From: Mixophyes australis
Lineage: Eukaryota; Chordata; Amphibia; Anura; Limnodynastidae
Length of the DNA: 64,000 nucleotides
Direction of reading: 5' to 3'
NCBI GenBank assembly: GCA_036250195.1
Contig: JAVHZZ010000010.1
Location: forward strand, 77,309,423 to 77,373,422
The position numbers and the translations under genes are program-made. Position 1 is the stretch's first letter. Every line of letters starts with the position of its first letter. The notes below the pieces were generated by a model that worked only from the letters and a program-made list of their open reading frames with translations, did not search any database and was not told the origin of the DNA. Below are positions 10,260 through 22,639 of the stretch, one piece after another.

Positions 10260-10680
10260 AGCTGGGTACACACTACAGAAATTTCGACCAACTTTTTATG
10301 CCGAGCGATTTTACATGCGATCGATGTTCTGATCGCTCGGTCCATGGACTGCATACACACTAGCTTTGTTTAGGACGATAAAAGGAAGAGCGGACGTTCC
10401 TTTAGCGACTTTTTACAGCCATGTTGTCGTGAGCAATGACTGTAATTTCGTACTCACTGTTGTGGATCGGTCGGAAGTTTATACACACTACAGAACGGAA
10501 ACGAGATTGGAACGAAAATATTAAACGGTACGACCAACCAAATGAGGCGATAATCGTCCATTTGGGCAGACTTTCGACCATCGTGTCACTGCACACACTG
10601 ACCCGACTTTTAAACGAGCGGTCGTAGGTCGGCTGTTTGAGCCGATTATTGGACGAAAACAGTGTAGTGTGTACCCAGCT
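10260..10680. mobile_element. PIF/Harbinger-type MITE with GCTGGGTACACACTAC ends, copy 1
   Basis: 421 bp with ends AGCTGGGTACACACTAC and GTAGTGTGTACCCAGCT, and TTA on both sides. The interior is rich in CGATC/GATCG motifs. Non-coding. Confidence 0.8.
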
Positions 10681-11155
10681 TTAGTGAGTAACACTCTATC
10701 ACTGAATAATGTAATTACTGTCTTAATTTTAGACCATAGTTCCCCCCCCATCTTAAGTGCTCCAGGCCCCCCAATAGCATGTATCCAGCTCTGCACCTCC
10801 CTATTACCGCATACTGAGCAGCCGACCATTTCACTACCTCTCCTCCCGAACGCAGCAGCCCACGGTTTGGGCCAGGGCAGCTTTCGGTCTGATGGCTGTC
10901 TCTATATTACTGCTGTGGTCAGAGACTACTCCATCATTATGTTTATCCTGATCTTGTGTGAAGAGTTCACTGGATTGGATCACCTAAATCACAATAGTGT
11001 TGAGTCACTAAAGACCTCACACTTTCACCCCAATTTAAAGGAGAGGGACTGCATGTGTTATTGGCGGTGATTATAGCTTACAATCATTTTATGGTGAGTG
11101 TTAATTGTCTTAAGGCACATTAAGATCAGTCCCAATTGCATTTTATTTACTCTTG

Positions 11156-11320
11156 GGGGTATATTTACTAAACGGTGGGGTTGAAAAAGTGGAGATGCAA
11201 CCAATCAGATTCTAGCTGTCATTTTGTAGAATGCACTAAATAAATGATAGCTAGACTCTGATTGGTTGCTATAGGCAACATCTCCACGTTTTCAAGCCCG
11301 CAGTTTAGTAAATATACCCC
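11156..11320. mobile_element. MITE, GTATATTTACTAAAC type, second copy
   Basis: The ends are GGGGTATATTTACTAAAC and GTTTAGTAAATATACCCC, with TTG on both sides. The arms are nearly complementary over their whole length. Confidence 0.8.
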
Positions 11321-12844
11321 TTGGAGAGAGGTCACTATCTCTGAAACATATCTTTCTATATTAGGAGCTTGATATGTCCATATCTGTGAGTGAAAATATA
11401 GCTGAACAAATGTGTTACTCTCCAACACCACAAGAGATCCTCATTGAGCTGAAATCACAATACTGACCCTGATGCTGGTCCTTTATATGCATACGTTTAT
11501 GTATGCAAATAGAAGTTCCATACAACTTTTATTTTTCCTCATTGCAGATTGTAACCTTTTTAATTCTGCTGCAATAACTGAAACCAACCCTTTTTAATGA
11601 CTAAAAAAATGGTCTGTATTAATCAGATATCTCTACAAGAACAGATATTATTCTATTATTTCTTTTTTTAATAATGCCTAAAGGAAAGAAGCCTATTGCT
11701 TCTCTAGAGCTAAGTTTCTTCGTAAATTGCACCCCATGAACTATAAATCACGGGAATCCTCTCAAGCAAAATTGGACTCATAAATTGACAAAGAAGAGGT
11801 CACTTAGGGCTGCCTTAACAGATGGGCACGTTGGGCAGTTGCCCATGAGCCCCATAGGCTTACCTACTTTTTAGTATATTATTCAGGAAATTGCACTCAA
11901 AGTGTTCATGTGCATGGCGGTAACCAATTGTGCAGGAGAACATTCATTACCAAGACTGAAACTGATGAAAAAATAGTGTTGCAGCACAATGGAACACTGA
12001 TTTTGTTGTTCCATGAAAATTTACATCCAGGAAACAGCAATGGTGGTAATATAACTAATAAAAGCATACACAGGACCTATTGAGAGATCCTTTGGTCCCA
12101 TCGCTATTGTGTTGGTTTCCTGGTGATGGAGCAAAAGCTGAGGTGGATCTTTTCTACTAGCCCTTCGTGTGGTCAAGGATCCTTGGGGTCCTGTATCAGT
12201 TAACGGTGTGCTCCTGGCCTCATCGTTGGGAGGTAGGACTTTGGGTCCGCTTGAAGGCCTGAGCTCTGTTTGTTGGTAATTCTGAGTCACGGCCCTGATC
12301 TGGCTTACCATTGTAAGTATAACCGTCATTTGTAGTCTCCCCCAGGGAACAAATTGTTGCTGATATTAAACAGGACACATACAGAAATGCCCAAACGTTG
12401 TAAGCTGCTCAAAATTGTGGCCACATTCACACAGGTAACCTGTCTTGTTGCTTTGTGCTTTATCTTACATGGCTAAATGCAATTATTGCAGTAGCAGAGG
12501 AGACAGTTACTGCAGGATGTCTCTCCTCTGCAAGGCCCTGGCCGCGTGGCTAGACCACAAACTGCCCTCGTGTCTGGGTTGGAGGAATCAGCTGGGATGC
12601 TGGACCCACTATGAACTCTGTACCATTAGGCAGCCAATTTAAAGTATAATTAAGATAGTTTCAGTCAGACCTGCTAGATATTGATTTTATTACTGAGGGT
12701 CAGAGTAATGCATCTCACTCGTATGGATGTTATGCCCATAATATTTGCGTTATTTTACGTTGTTTGTTGGAAAAACATTTTGGGAAGGGGGTCAGCAGAT
12801 TTAGTTTTACAAATTTTTCATTGTATATGCAGTGCTATATCTTT
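11321..12844. other. unassigned stretch
   Basis: No gene is recognised. A short piece near 11,810 (GGCTGCCTTAACAGATGGGC) resembles the end of hAT-derived repeats but has no partner that I could place. Confidence 0.35.
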
Positions 12845-12982
12845 TCGATCCGGCTCCCTTCTGGTCTCCTCCTCCATGCGGCGCTCGCAGCGCATGTCGG
12901 GCGCGACGTCATCATGCCCGCCCAACATCCATTGGAGCGCGACGGAGGAGGAGACCAGGGAGGAAGCTGGATCGTCAGCTGA
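12845..12982. repeat. GC-rich inverted repeat
   Basis: GATCCGGCTCCCTTCTGGTC on the left is largely complementary to the right side GAGACCAGGGAGGAAGCTGGATC. It resembles the palindromic cores of the hAT-type elements in this window, but I could not find its outer ends. Confidence 0.6.
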
Positions 12983-13237
12983 CCGCAAGGTAAGTATTTT
13001 CTTCTTTTTTTTCCCAGTTTTTTTTTTTTTTTTTTGCTGCCTCTGACGGGCCCCCTGGGCTGCACGGCCCATATATAATCACTATATATATATATATATA
13101 TATAGGCCCCGGTGCACTGCTAAGAGGGCCCTGGTGAAGGCTTGAAGGGCTGCCAGTTATTATTATTAGCCTTTATTTACAGGATGCCACAAGATTTCCA
13201 CAGAACCGTACCACAACTGTTTAGGAGGATCAAGAAT

Positions 13238-13535
13238 CATAGTCGCCTACTCTCCTGGAATGTCCAGGAGTACCACAAATTTCTGGGAGTTCTAACTCCC
13301 AAGAGAGCAAAGCAACCTCCAGGTTCTTAATAGGCATAATTGTATAGTGGTGGGGGCGGGGCTTATGACGCGATTTGTGCGTCATCATGGCCCCGCCCCC
13401 GGCTATAATTGGCTGGAAATCGCGATTGATGTCTTACAGGCAGGGCCAAATGACGTACCCTGTCGGGCCCCGCCCCTGACACGCCCACTTCCTCCTGATC
13501 TCCTGGAGGAGTACTTGCCAATGTAGGCAAGTATG
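13238..13535. mobile_element. CATACTTGCCAAC-family hAT-like MITE, copy 1, just upstream of the RPLP2 promoter
   Basis: It begins CATAGTCGCCTACTCTCCTG and ends GTAGGCAAGTATG, with a GC-rich core (GGGGGCGGGGCTTATGACG and CATGGCCCCGCCCCC). The flanks do not form a clear duplication in this older copy. It ends about 155 bases before the promoter motifs. Confidence 0.7.
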
Positions 13536-13689
13536 ATAAAGATATAGGGCTATTATGTCTGATCTTAAGCATTAGACTAGGATTTAGGTCTTCTGCCTAT
13601 TTATCAAAGCCCCCCTCCTTTTGAAGACAATTGCAGGCAGTAGCTCATACTGGGCGGGGCCTCCGGCCTTGCTGCTTATCTATCAGGTG

Positions 13690-13800
13690 TAGCAAGATGG
13701 CGCCTTAAACCCATAATGCTGTGCAAACCCCCAGGAGGATCTTCCTCCCTATAGCTCCTCCCTCTCACGCCCGCCTCTCCCTTTCCCACCGGCCCTTTGT
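13690..13800 (+). promoter_or_regulatory. compact promoter of RPLP2, probably shared with divergent PIDD1
   Basis: This short unique stretch lies just upstream of the untranslated RPLP2 exon. It has a YY1-like site (CAAGATGGCGCC, 13693-13704), the core of a ZNF143-type element (CCCATAATGC, 13710-13719), and C/T-rich boxes with CACGCCCGCC. The pyrimidine run CTCTCCCTTTCCC fits a 5' TOP-type initiation region typical of ribosomal protein genes. No TATA box is obvious. That it also drives PIDD1 leftward is inferred from gene orientation. Confidence 0.6.
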
Positions 13801-13859
13801 AGAGGAAACACGCGTTCAGCAAACTCTCCCTGTCGGAGCGATATAAAGTACTGTATAAA
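13775..13859 (+). other. RPLP2: RPLP2 untranslated first exon (5' end approximate)
   Basis: The donor ATAAA|GTAAGT has GT at 13860-13861. The exon begins somewhere in or just after the pyrimidine-rich tract at 13771-13798. It carries no in-frame start. An untranslated first exon with the ATG at the start of exon 2 is the known arrangement of vertebrate RPLP2. Confidence 0.55.
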
Positions 13860-13865
13860 GTAAGT

Positions 13866-14896
13866 TAGAGCTTGGTAAATACCCGGATGGAAATGTCTGG
13901 GAGGTGCGCTGCGTCATTAGCGGAGGCCCCGGGTCTCAGTGCTGTGCTATAGGAGCCTCCCCGTGTATTAATGTCCGGCCTGTCTCCACTCTCCCCCGCC
14001 ACATGAGTACGTGGTTATGTTACACTATAATTACACGTGGTGTAAGTGTGATCCTTAGTACACACAGCGTCCCCTTCTTATTTTACACTATTGTCCCCAC
14101 TAAGTCTCCAATCTGAGCCACTGGCATCGTGTGACACCTCATACATTGGGTGGTTGACCAATCTTCTCTATATATTAATCAACATTATTGTTTTTCAACA
14201 CTAGTGTGTAAATAATACATAAAAGGGCTGATGCACATTTACCAAAACAATTAGACTCTATCCCATCCCCATGTGAACGTATTTGCACCCACCCCATGGG
14301 TGTAAGTCTGCCATTATTTCTATCATTGAGAGATATTTATTAAAACTGGTTCCTAGGAAATAGGAACTATTACCCACTGAAAAGTAATCCAAATTCTTTA
14401 TAGTTTTAGTATGGTAGAAAATGAAAGACTTCTGTAGCTATGGCCTATATTACATTTTTCCCTTACCCCAGTTTTCCAAAAATGTCTTGATTTTTCTTTA
14501 GAAAATTTTTCTGTGCACCCAGGGAAAATGTATTTACTGTGACCAGTGTTGCAGCAGAGTCCTTAATTTACCTAGTATGTATGAGCCATAACTTAACCAG
14601 TGGTTTATAACCAGCTTTTGTTGTACATGTATTGTCAAATAAACTTTATATTTACACTCTACATATCTATAGATATGTGCTGTACAATGGCTAACAAGAT
14701 GTTGAGTATTTTTAGTATATTTGCTGTGCCTGTATAATGTGCGTGTATGTGGCACATCTCTATGCAAGCTGGTTGATGTTGTTTGTCTTTGTTAAAATTG
14801 GAGGTTTAGCCAAAATTGGTATAGTTTTAATGCAGATGCACATGAGCTGTCTGTTCAAGTTTAATATATATAAATATATATATTAACATAGTGATT
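13866..14896 (+). other. RPLP2 first intron, left part, nothing recognised
   Basis: This is A/T-rich intron without open frames of interest. I recognise no repeat family until the L2 fragment at 14,897. Confidence 0.5.
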
Positions 14897-15242
14897 AAAC
14901 TGGTAGCTTAGTGGTTAGCACTTCTGCCTCACAGCACTGGGATTATGAGTTCACTTTCCGACCATGGTCTTATCTGTGTGGAGTTTGTATGTTCCCCATG
15001 TTTGAGTGGGTTTCCCTCGGGCGCTCCGGTGTCATCCCACACTCCAAAAAACATACTGGTAGGTTAATTGGCTGCTATCAAATTGACCCTAGTGTGTCTG
15101 TGTGTGTGTGTGTGTGTGTCTGTCTCTGTGTGTATGTTACGGAATTCAGACTGTAAGCTCCAATGGGGCAGGGACTGATATGAATGAGTTCTCTGTACAG
15201 CACTGCGGAATTAGTGGCATCATCATAAGTAATTGATGATGT
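14897..15242 (+). mobile_element. L2/CR1-type LINE 3' fragment in the RPLP2 first intron
   Basis: The same consensus as at 4.7 kb (GGTAGCTTAGTGGTTAGCAC, later ATACTGGTAGGTTAATTGGC), with a GT microsatellite at about 15,100 and the tail CATCATCATAAG. Confidence 0.8.
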
Positions 15243-15297
15243 TACCACAGTAGCTGTACAAGTAGGAACCTAATTGTAAATGCCCATTGTGTGTGTA

Positions 15298-15338
<41 letters not shown>

Positions 15339-15462
15339 ATCTCTATCACATTGCAGCTATATTGGTAGGGTAAATTAATCCACATTACTAGGGGTATTGG
15401 ATTTGGAAGTTTCGAATTAATAATACTTATTCATGTCTGTCCTCCCTTCTCTTCCATACAGG

Positions 15463-15585
15463 ATGCGTCACGTAGCTGCATATCTCTTAGCCGTTCTAGG
15501 CGGAAATGATCACCCTAGCGCTGCAGATCTGAAGAAGATCATGGACAGTGTGGGCATTGAGATGGACAAGGACCGTGCTGATAAG
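15463..15585 (+). CDS. RPLP2: RPLP2 coding exon 1 (start codon)
   Basis: The acceptor CTTCCATACAG|G places the ATG two bases into the exon, at 15463. The donor is GATAAG|GTATAT. It gives 41 codons, MRHVAAYLLAVLGG to DKDRADK, ending in phase 0. Confidence 0.96.
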
Positions 15586-18500
15586 GTATATGCATTTGAT
15601 GTCACATTTTTTGTATCTTTTTCCCCTGAAAAATACATAAAATTTGTTTTAATCTGCTAACATGCCTCCAGGTCATACAATAAAAATTGACAACGAAAAC
15701 ATATTTTGTAATAATCCCTCAAGATAGACCAGGAGTTTGTGGAATAGGCAATCGGAAAACTAATATCACAGCGTTGCATGCTTCACTTCATAATTGTACT
15801 TAGTAAAAAAATTGACAGTGCGGCATACGAATGTTTGTTTTTCCGAGACAGATATGGCTTTCTTTAGTTGACATAGTAGAATACTCGGGTCTCTATTTTA
15901 GTTGCATCACATTGAGAAAAGAATAGTTAAATAAAAAATTTGGGGTTCCAAATGTTTGTACTATTATAGGGCCCCGCTACAAAGATTTGCAATTTGCTTT
16001 TTATTTAAATTCCTATAAACTGATTGTTCTCACCTGTTGCTAGAACTAATGCAGTTGATCTCAGCTTATGGGTTTGTTGTATGGAAGGTCCTCAAAATAT
16101 ACAAATCTGCCTGGAAAATAGACTACTCTGAAATTGAACTTCCCATTTAAGAGGGGAGAAGTGAGAAGAAGGTAGGCCAGGTAACGGAAGGTTGCAATAG
16201 TCTAAACGAGAGAGTAGTAGGGAATGCATGTGTGTTGAGTTTTGCAACATGATTATGTTCCCTCCTTTTCTCTTTATAATTGACAAAAACCCCTCAGCCA
16301 TGTGCTGAATCCACAGGAATTGTCAGTTCCATCAAATATCCTAAAATTTCAATGAAAATTAAGAGGGCAGTAGTGCCTACACCAGCCTGTCAATGGTAAC
16401 CTCTGATAAATCGCTGTAAAAGGGAGTCCTTTGGTTAAGTTCAATTGGAAATTTTGGGTTACATAGTTCATGTTTTAATATGAAAAAAACTAAATAGTGT
16501 GTACCACTTAAACTAGTGATTGGCAACCTGACATACTTCAAGGTCTGCATTTGTGGCCCTCCAACCTTCATAAGGGTCAAGCATTACCTTTAATTTCAAT
16601 AATTAAAAACGGTCCCAAAACTACCTCTGCATCCCATCCCAAAATGCCTCCACAAGCTATCATACCTGCGCATGCCTATGTATAGGGAATTAATGTATAA
16701 TTTTGTGAAGATCAACACTGATTCTACTAGGCTATTTAAGGTGTCAGTTAAGGTTCTTAGAATTAAGTTAATGTTCTGTGCTGCAATGATGATTCCATAA
16801 CTGTAACATTTGTGCTGAACTACAGAATAGAAAACGTAGTATACTCTTCCATCTGTAAATCTTGTTGTTCTTCTGTTTCCCTTCTCTTGTGCTGACATCC
16901 CCTACTTCTACATGTGTGTCCATAACCATTGGCTGTTACACGCTCCCATTGTTATGAGCCCATACTGCAAAGTTTATGAAGTTCTTCTATATTGTTAACA
17001 ATGGTTATTTTTTTACTTTAGTTCTCCTTTAATGTGATTATTAGAAAATATAATTCCGCTCTCCAATAATATGAATGAGCCACCCCATAAGTGTCACAAT
17101 AGTCTGTTGTGTAGAATGTAAGTCTAAGACAGCAGATGGTGAATAGGGACCTGTAAATTGCTTCCTTATTGAATCGCCATGCCATATTGACCTTGTATGA
17201 CTAATACTCTGCTAAACGTCCTTTGCAGATTGTCAGTGAACTGAAGGACAAGAAAATAGAGGATGTGATCGCTCAGGGTAAGATGATGCAGATGAACTCT
17301 TTCTCATAACTGATGCACAAATGAATGCAAAAATGGTAAACAAAAAAAGGTACTTGTTAATTATACGGGCACCTCACTAGAAACAAATGAGTCCTCCCAC
17401 CTTGTTTCAGGGATTCGGTTATGAACTTAATGACACTGTCTGCAGGGAGAAAACAAAACAGATTAATGGGGGGGCACAAAGTGTGGGTCTCTGTATAGAT
17501 GCACAGCTAATCTTCCATGTCAACTACAGTGCCTGTATTATTACCAGGTACCGAACAAATCCATGTGCTGTATTAGCTTCCAGATACGGTTACAGCTACA
17601 AAAAGGTGCATGTGAAAACCACAGCTAGGCTGTCCTTATGGAGAATGTCTAAATCAGGTTGTGCTTAACACCAAGTTCCAATATCTATGGGTTCTTGTCA
17701 TGTTATAGATAAAGGTCCATCCTAATACCTACAGGTTATTTTTTGTACCTGCTAGGTTTCGCTTGTGGACTAGATTAAATTAGAGAAGCCTTATAATGAA
17801 TGACCTGGGTTTTGTTACTCTTGCTCATGTTACGGTCTTCTCTAGACAGCTCCCTGTGTTGCAGTAATGCTGTGTTCAGAGTAATACTAAACACAACCAT
17901 TATTTTTATTGAAGCAGCACAGCTTTGCTATCTAAGATTGTATGTCAAATGCTTGCTTTTCCCATATGGCTAGAAGGAAGGAAATCGGTAAATAATGCAT
18001 ATGTAACATGGGTTGAGCCGGTGTTCATGACCACAATGACTTGAATGTAATGGACTCTTATGCTACATACACTGAGGGACTAATACTTTGGGTGTACAGA
18101 GTTGGTGTGACAGCTACGGGCAAGGTGCCATACTAACAATCCGTTCCACTTTATATTTTATGTTCCTGTGTGGGTGATCATTGTGTTTTTAGTATGTACA
18201 GTGTACACAGTACAGTTCAGTTTAGTTATGGGAGGTATTGGCACTGTTGTACAGTGTACCACATTTCCTTTGGGCATTTGACACTAAGAAACAAGAGGGG
18301 GGTGAATGTCTTTTAGCTTTCTGTGGAAATAAGTGGTATGTGCGGTTTTTATTGACATGATGGTTCATCCAAGGACATAAGTGAATGTGACCCTTTTTTG
18401 AGGACTGTGTCCTTACTGCGGTTAATACAAAGTCATTTACAAATGTTGCTGATGGAGCCGTTCTAAATGAGCTGATCACTAGTACTATTAAAGATACCAT

Positions 18501-21500
18501 GTTGTAGGTTGCTCTTGAAGTATATTTAAAGTATAAGTAAAGTAGATCTCCTCCTTTTGGAATGTTGTCCACTTTTGACCATTCAAATCTTTCCTCCTTG
18601 TAGCCAACGGGTTGGGAAGGGTTCAGAGCACATCTCTTTCCAGCGTTAAGCTGTAGTGCTGTTGGTTTATACATCAATAAAAGCCTAAAGGTACATGTGT
18701 TGTCTACATTTGGAAGCAGGTGATAATGAAGGCAGAGATTTTCAGAACTGGAAAAAAATCCGTTTAAGCTCCTAAGTTTGTAATCTATATCTATTTTGTT
18801 TTGGTAATATGGGTTCAGTGTTCACTTGCAATAAAGTGGTCATGTAAGGTTATTTCTCTCAAACATAGAGCTGCTTTTTAATAGTATGACAATATGGTTT
18901 ATAACATGTGGCAGAAGTAGTAATGATAATGGATACTGTACTGGCACTCTGCTGTAGCTGTCACAACATGTGTTTGAAAATATGGTAATTGGAGTTCATC
19001 TGATTCAAGTCATTGTATAATAAGTTTTGCTTCAAGTTCTGAGCTAATTGCATGTGTGAACCACGATTATTATTATTTGTACAGCTTGATGTTCACCCCT
19101 ATAACCAATTTCTAGGACAAGGGAACAGAATCTTCCAGTTCACCCCTTGATAGCGTTTCTGAGAACTCTCTCAGGGGAGTAATGTTCTGGGAGCTGTAGA
19201 TGCTGTTCCTTGAGTATTTACAGCGTAGGAAAGCAGATACTTTCCTGCACAATGGCAAAGGACATGTCCACTTTTGAACACTATGTTTTCAAAATTCAAC
19301 CTCCAAATTAGATTTGTGGGTACTTCTCCAGGGATGTTTCTGCTTGGGAGACAGATAAAATCTCAATGTCACTGCAACAAGCGCTGCACATTGGTGTTTT
19401 ATGGAAGACCCATTTCTTTAATAGTCCCTCAATACAGAGGGGTGTCCAAGGTGAGGGACCTGTGCTAAGCATGTGCATAGGGGTGAGCACTGCATAGACC
19501 AATCAGCACAGACACAGCAAACTGATTTTGTAATACCGAACAAACAGGAGTCATAAATATGACAAACCTTCATATACGCTATGCTTCCTGGTCTAGAAAG
19601 GAGAGAGTTACAAATGCTACATCAGTATAAAATATATTTTAAGGTGTATGAACCAGAGCCTCACAATTCTGTGTACAAATTGAAGGTAGTGAGCTTTCTG
19701 TGTTTTCTTGTCATAGTATTGAGAACTAAATCTGTTTATCTTGACAGGTAACACCAAGCTGGCAAGCATGCCCTCCGGAGGTGCCGTTGCTGTTGCTGTC
19801 TCCACTAGTTCAGCTGCTCCTGCAACTGGAGGAACTGCTGCTAAAGGTATCTTATCTATAGGCAGATGTATGAGAAATAACAAAGGAATAAGTGACTCTT
19901 GTAGAGAGGACAGAGGAGAGGTTACCTTATTGGGCAGGGAGACTCATAGCTGCCAGGATGACAAATGTGTATTCACTGTGACATTGGACAAGTCAGGTGT
20001 CAAATTCAGTACACACCTCCCATGCCAGCTACTTGAATAGCTAGGGCAGCCGCATCTCCAGAACTGAAAGTTCTGTTCCGTCTAAAAAAAGGGGGGATTT
20101 GCTATGTGGAGACATTTAATATTTAAATATGGTAGTCTTCAAAGCAATCTTCGTTCTATATACATTACGATCCACTTTGTTGATGACCCATGTAATATCT
20201 GGGATATCGCTTCCATTCTAATCAACTGGTAGCATGAGGGTATTCAACAGGGGTAGGCTTGGCGGCAGGGGGGCATCTGCCCCCTGGCCTGTCCCATAGG
20301 GCCGCCTGCATTTTTTTTCCCCTTTAAAATGTTTCTAATAGGCTGCTGAGTCGAGTTTTGCCCTCCCGGGTTGAAATTTGCCAGCCCTCCCCTGGTATTC
20401 AGTGATATGTATTAGAACTACGTAATATTATAATAAAAGCATCTAGTAAAACCCAGATTATCCGCGCTCACAGTTCCACAGTGGTAGGTAGAGCCTATTC
20501 TTGTGTCTCTTATCACAGAAAAGAGAATAAAAGAACATTCTGTAGAACTATGTCAAGGTTCAGACATTTCAATTACATTATATATCGTAAAAAAAAATCA
20601 CACTATCGCATTCATAAAACATATATAAACAAATCAGTAATATATATGTGTAGTATATTGCCCTTTATAGTAGCAAAAAAATCTCATCAAGAGTTAGACT
20701 TCAAATTCGCATATAGGCATATTAAGAAGGTGTGACACTGCACCTCTGTTTGTAGAATACAGAACACAATAGCCCAATGTCTCAACAATTCCAGAGCTCT
20801 AAATGCTCCCACAGCTTGCTCCAAGTATCAGTAATGGTCTGCCCACCAAGCTATTTGATAGCTCCAGTTACTATGCTCTTAGTATGGCTCTGGTCAGCTG
20901 TTAGAGCAATTGTCAGATATTACAGAATACTCCCATGACACGTTGCAGTCCTGGTTGTACTCTTCAGAAGGTTATCTCAAGTTCCCATGCGGCTTGAAGT
21001 TAGTAATCGCTGGTCCAATCAAGGACTACCATCTATCTGCCTATCCAAGGTTTCATTTTCACTAAGCACGTATTGTCCAACGCCTGTAATATGCAATGTA
21101 TTGTATGTATGTATATGGACCTTATAGCAACAATATATCTCTAATGATTAGATAGAAACTTCAAGTTTGCATATAGGCATAGTAATACATGTATTACAGA
21201 TTTTATTATGTGCTATATAGATTTGTTTTAATAAAATGGTACATTTTATGGATCTGCATTACATGGTGTGATTCCTAACATATCTGTCTTCATCTTGAGG
21301 CATAGCGCACTATAGAGTTTTTTTTTTCTCTTGTTTAGTTTACATTTTTTGGGGGAGACTACATCGCTGTGAGATGCAGACCTCTTTAGTTAGTTTATTT
21401 ATATTATAAAGTACTATTAAATTTTAAGCACCATGATAATTGGTGTATTTCCTATTTGCATCCATACCATTGACCTGAATGTGACACTCCCACTCTAAGG

Positions 21501-21871
21501 GCTCTGCTATATAGTCAGTTATACTTTTCTATAAACAAGCTGGCAATGGTTCTGTACCACTGAAATATGTGTTCCGTTCCTTTTTGCAACACAATCCAAG
21601 TGTTCCACTTATGTTGATAAGACCTAATTTTGACATGTTTGTTATTTTGTTAAACCAATGCTAATAGCTGGTATTACAGTGTTTACTTGGCTGTTGAGTC
21701 CAACGTGATACTTACCCATGTATAGATACCACTCTTGATACGTGTGATTGCTTTGAGGGTCACCCAAGGTCTTAATGTAACACCTGTCTTTCAGTTGAAG
21801 AGAAGAAGGAAGAGAAGAAAGAAGAGTCTGAAGAATCCGATGAGGATATGGGATTTGGTCTGTTTGATTAG
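15463..21871 (+). CDS. RPLP2: 60S acidic ribosomal protein P2, complete, four coding exons joined
   Basis: P2 forms heterodimers with P1 that dock on uL10 (P0) as the flexible lateral stalk of the large ribosomal subunit and recruit GTPase elongation factors. Coding exons 15463-15585, 17229-17277, 19748-19846 and 21795-21871 join in phase to 115 residues, the human length. Visible parts are the helical dimerisation domain (MRHVAAYLLAVLGGN, KKIMDSVGIEMDKDR, IVSELKDKKIEDVIAQG), an Ala/Gly/Ser-rich hinge (PSGGAVAVAVSTSSAAP), an acidic-lysine stretch, and the conserved tail ESDEDMGFGLFD, which binds elongation factors and is the known P-protein autoantigen epitope. All splice sites are GT/AG. The introns (1.6, 2.5 and 1.9 kb) are larger than in human. 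The reading frame is intact, with no sign of a processed copy. Confidence 0.97.
15586..17228 (+). other. RPLP2 intron between coding exons 1 and 2
   Basis: About 1.6 kb of unique-looking intron, with no repeat family recognised. Human RPLP2 hosts the H/ACA snoRNA SNORA52 in an intron. I could not locate an H/ACA RNA by eye in any of these introns, which does not exclude one. Confidence 0.5.
17229..17277 (+). CDS. RPLP2: RPLP2 coding exon 2
   Basis: The acceptor CTTTGCAG|AT and the donor CTCAGG|GTAAGA bound 49 nt that encode IVSELKDKKIEDVIAQ plus one base, matching human ISELNGKNIEDVIAQG. Confidence 0.95.
17278..19747 (+). other. RPLP2 intron between coding exons 2 and 3
   Basis: 2.5 kb with no recognised repeat. 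A 151-codon minus-strand open frame (18677-18222) shows no domain I recognise and is probably chance. Confidence 0.5.
19748..19846 (+). CDS. RPLP2: RPLP2 coding exon 3 (hinge)
   Basis: The acceptor CTTGACAG|GT and the donor CTAAAG|GTATCT bound 99 nt. It encodes GNTKLASMPSGGAVAVAV and the Ser/Ala/Thr-rich hinge ending GGTAAK, phase 1 to phase 1. Confidence 0.95.
19847..21794 (+). other. RPLP2 intron between coding exons 3 and 4
   Basis: 1.95 kb. It contains the small hAT MITE at 20,248-20,394. A loose direct repeat of about 25 bases sits at about 20,698 and 21,159 (each reads ACTTCAA, then GCATATAGGCATA), possibly remnants of one older insertion. The rest is unassigned. Confidence 0.45.
20248..20394. 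mobile_element. small hAT-type MITE (147 bp)
   Basis: The ends are CAGGGGTAGGCTTGG and GCCAGCCCTCCCCTG. It is flanked by GTATTCAA on the left and GTATTCAG on the right, an 8-bp target duplication with one mismatch, as expected for hAT transposition. It has no coding capacity. Confidence 0.75.
21795..21871 (+). CDS. RPLP2: RPLP2 last exon (acidic C-terminus)
   Basis: The acceptor TGTCTTTCAG|TT is followed by VEEKKEEKKEESEESDEDM, then GFGLFD and a TAG stop at 21869-21871. The short 3' UTR follows directly. Confidence 0.97.
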
Positions 21872-21889
21872 AACCTGTCAGATAAAAAT

Positions 21890-21895
21890 AATAAA
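21890..21895 (+). terminator. RPLP2: RPLP2 polyadenylation signal
   Basis: AATAAA lies 19 bases after the stop codon. A U/GU-type downstream stretch (TTATTTAACATTGTTCC) follows at about 21902. The 3' UTR would be very short, as is normal for ribosomal protein mRNAs. Confidence 0.85.
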
Positions 21896-22639
21896 ATATC
21901 TTTATTTAACATTGTTCCTCCTCTTAAATCCAAACTTGTTATGATATATGAAAACCAATACATACTGATGATTATTTGAAGGATCCCTTTGACTTCATAT
22001 GGTCATGGAAATTAGTTACTTGAGACATTTAGACTGCGTAATTAGAGGTTCCTTTATTAAAGGTGAGGTACAGATGAATTCATAAGATAGCAGTCTGACA
22101 CACAGACCACATGCTTTTTAATATCGCTCCTTCCAAGCATAATAAATTCAGGGGTTATATAATTTTTTAACAAAAATTACAAGGTTCATACTGCCTAGAT
22201 GTGGAGCATATTGTATAGGAACCTCTACTTCAATGAGAACCAAGCTACACGCTAAACTGAAATCATTCTTTGTTACATTAATGGACACATTTATTTGCTA
22301 TGAGATGTATTTATTACCCTTATGCCTCCCATTCTTAGAAAGCAGTTTGTAGCATCCTTAAGCTAGAACAAAATATTTACTATTCTTTCAAAACATGAAT
22401 CGGGCTGTCTAAAATAAATAAATCACTAATAGGAAAGCTTTTTATACAATAAATACATAGTTGCAGTCCACAAAGAAATTGTGTAGAAATATACATTGTC
22501 CATAAACTGCAAAAGTTTCAGTGAACTTAAATCAATGATGGAGGTGGAAATAGATAGGAAAAAAATTTATATATTCATGAAGGAATCCTTGATTCATGAC
22601 CAGAGGGGTGATTGATCTTTTAGAAGAGATTTATTTCAG

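Noticed and set aside
18222..18677. 151-codon minus-strand frame in an RPLP2 intron
   Set aside because: No recognisable domain, no splice or initiation context. Its length is compatible with chance in 2.5 kb of intron.
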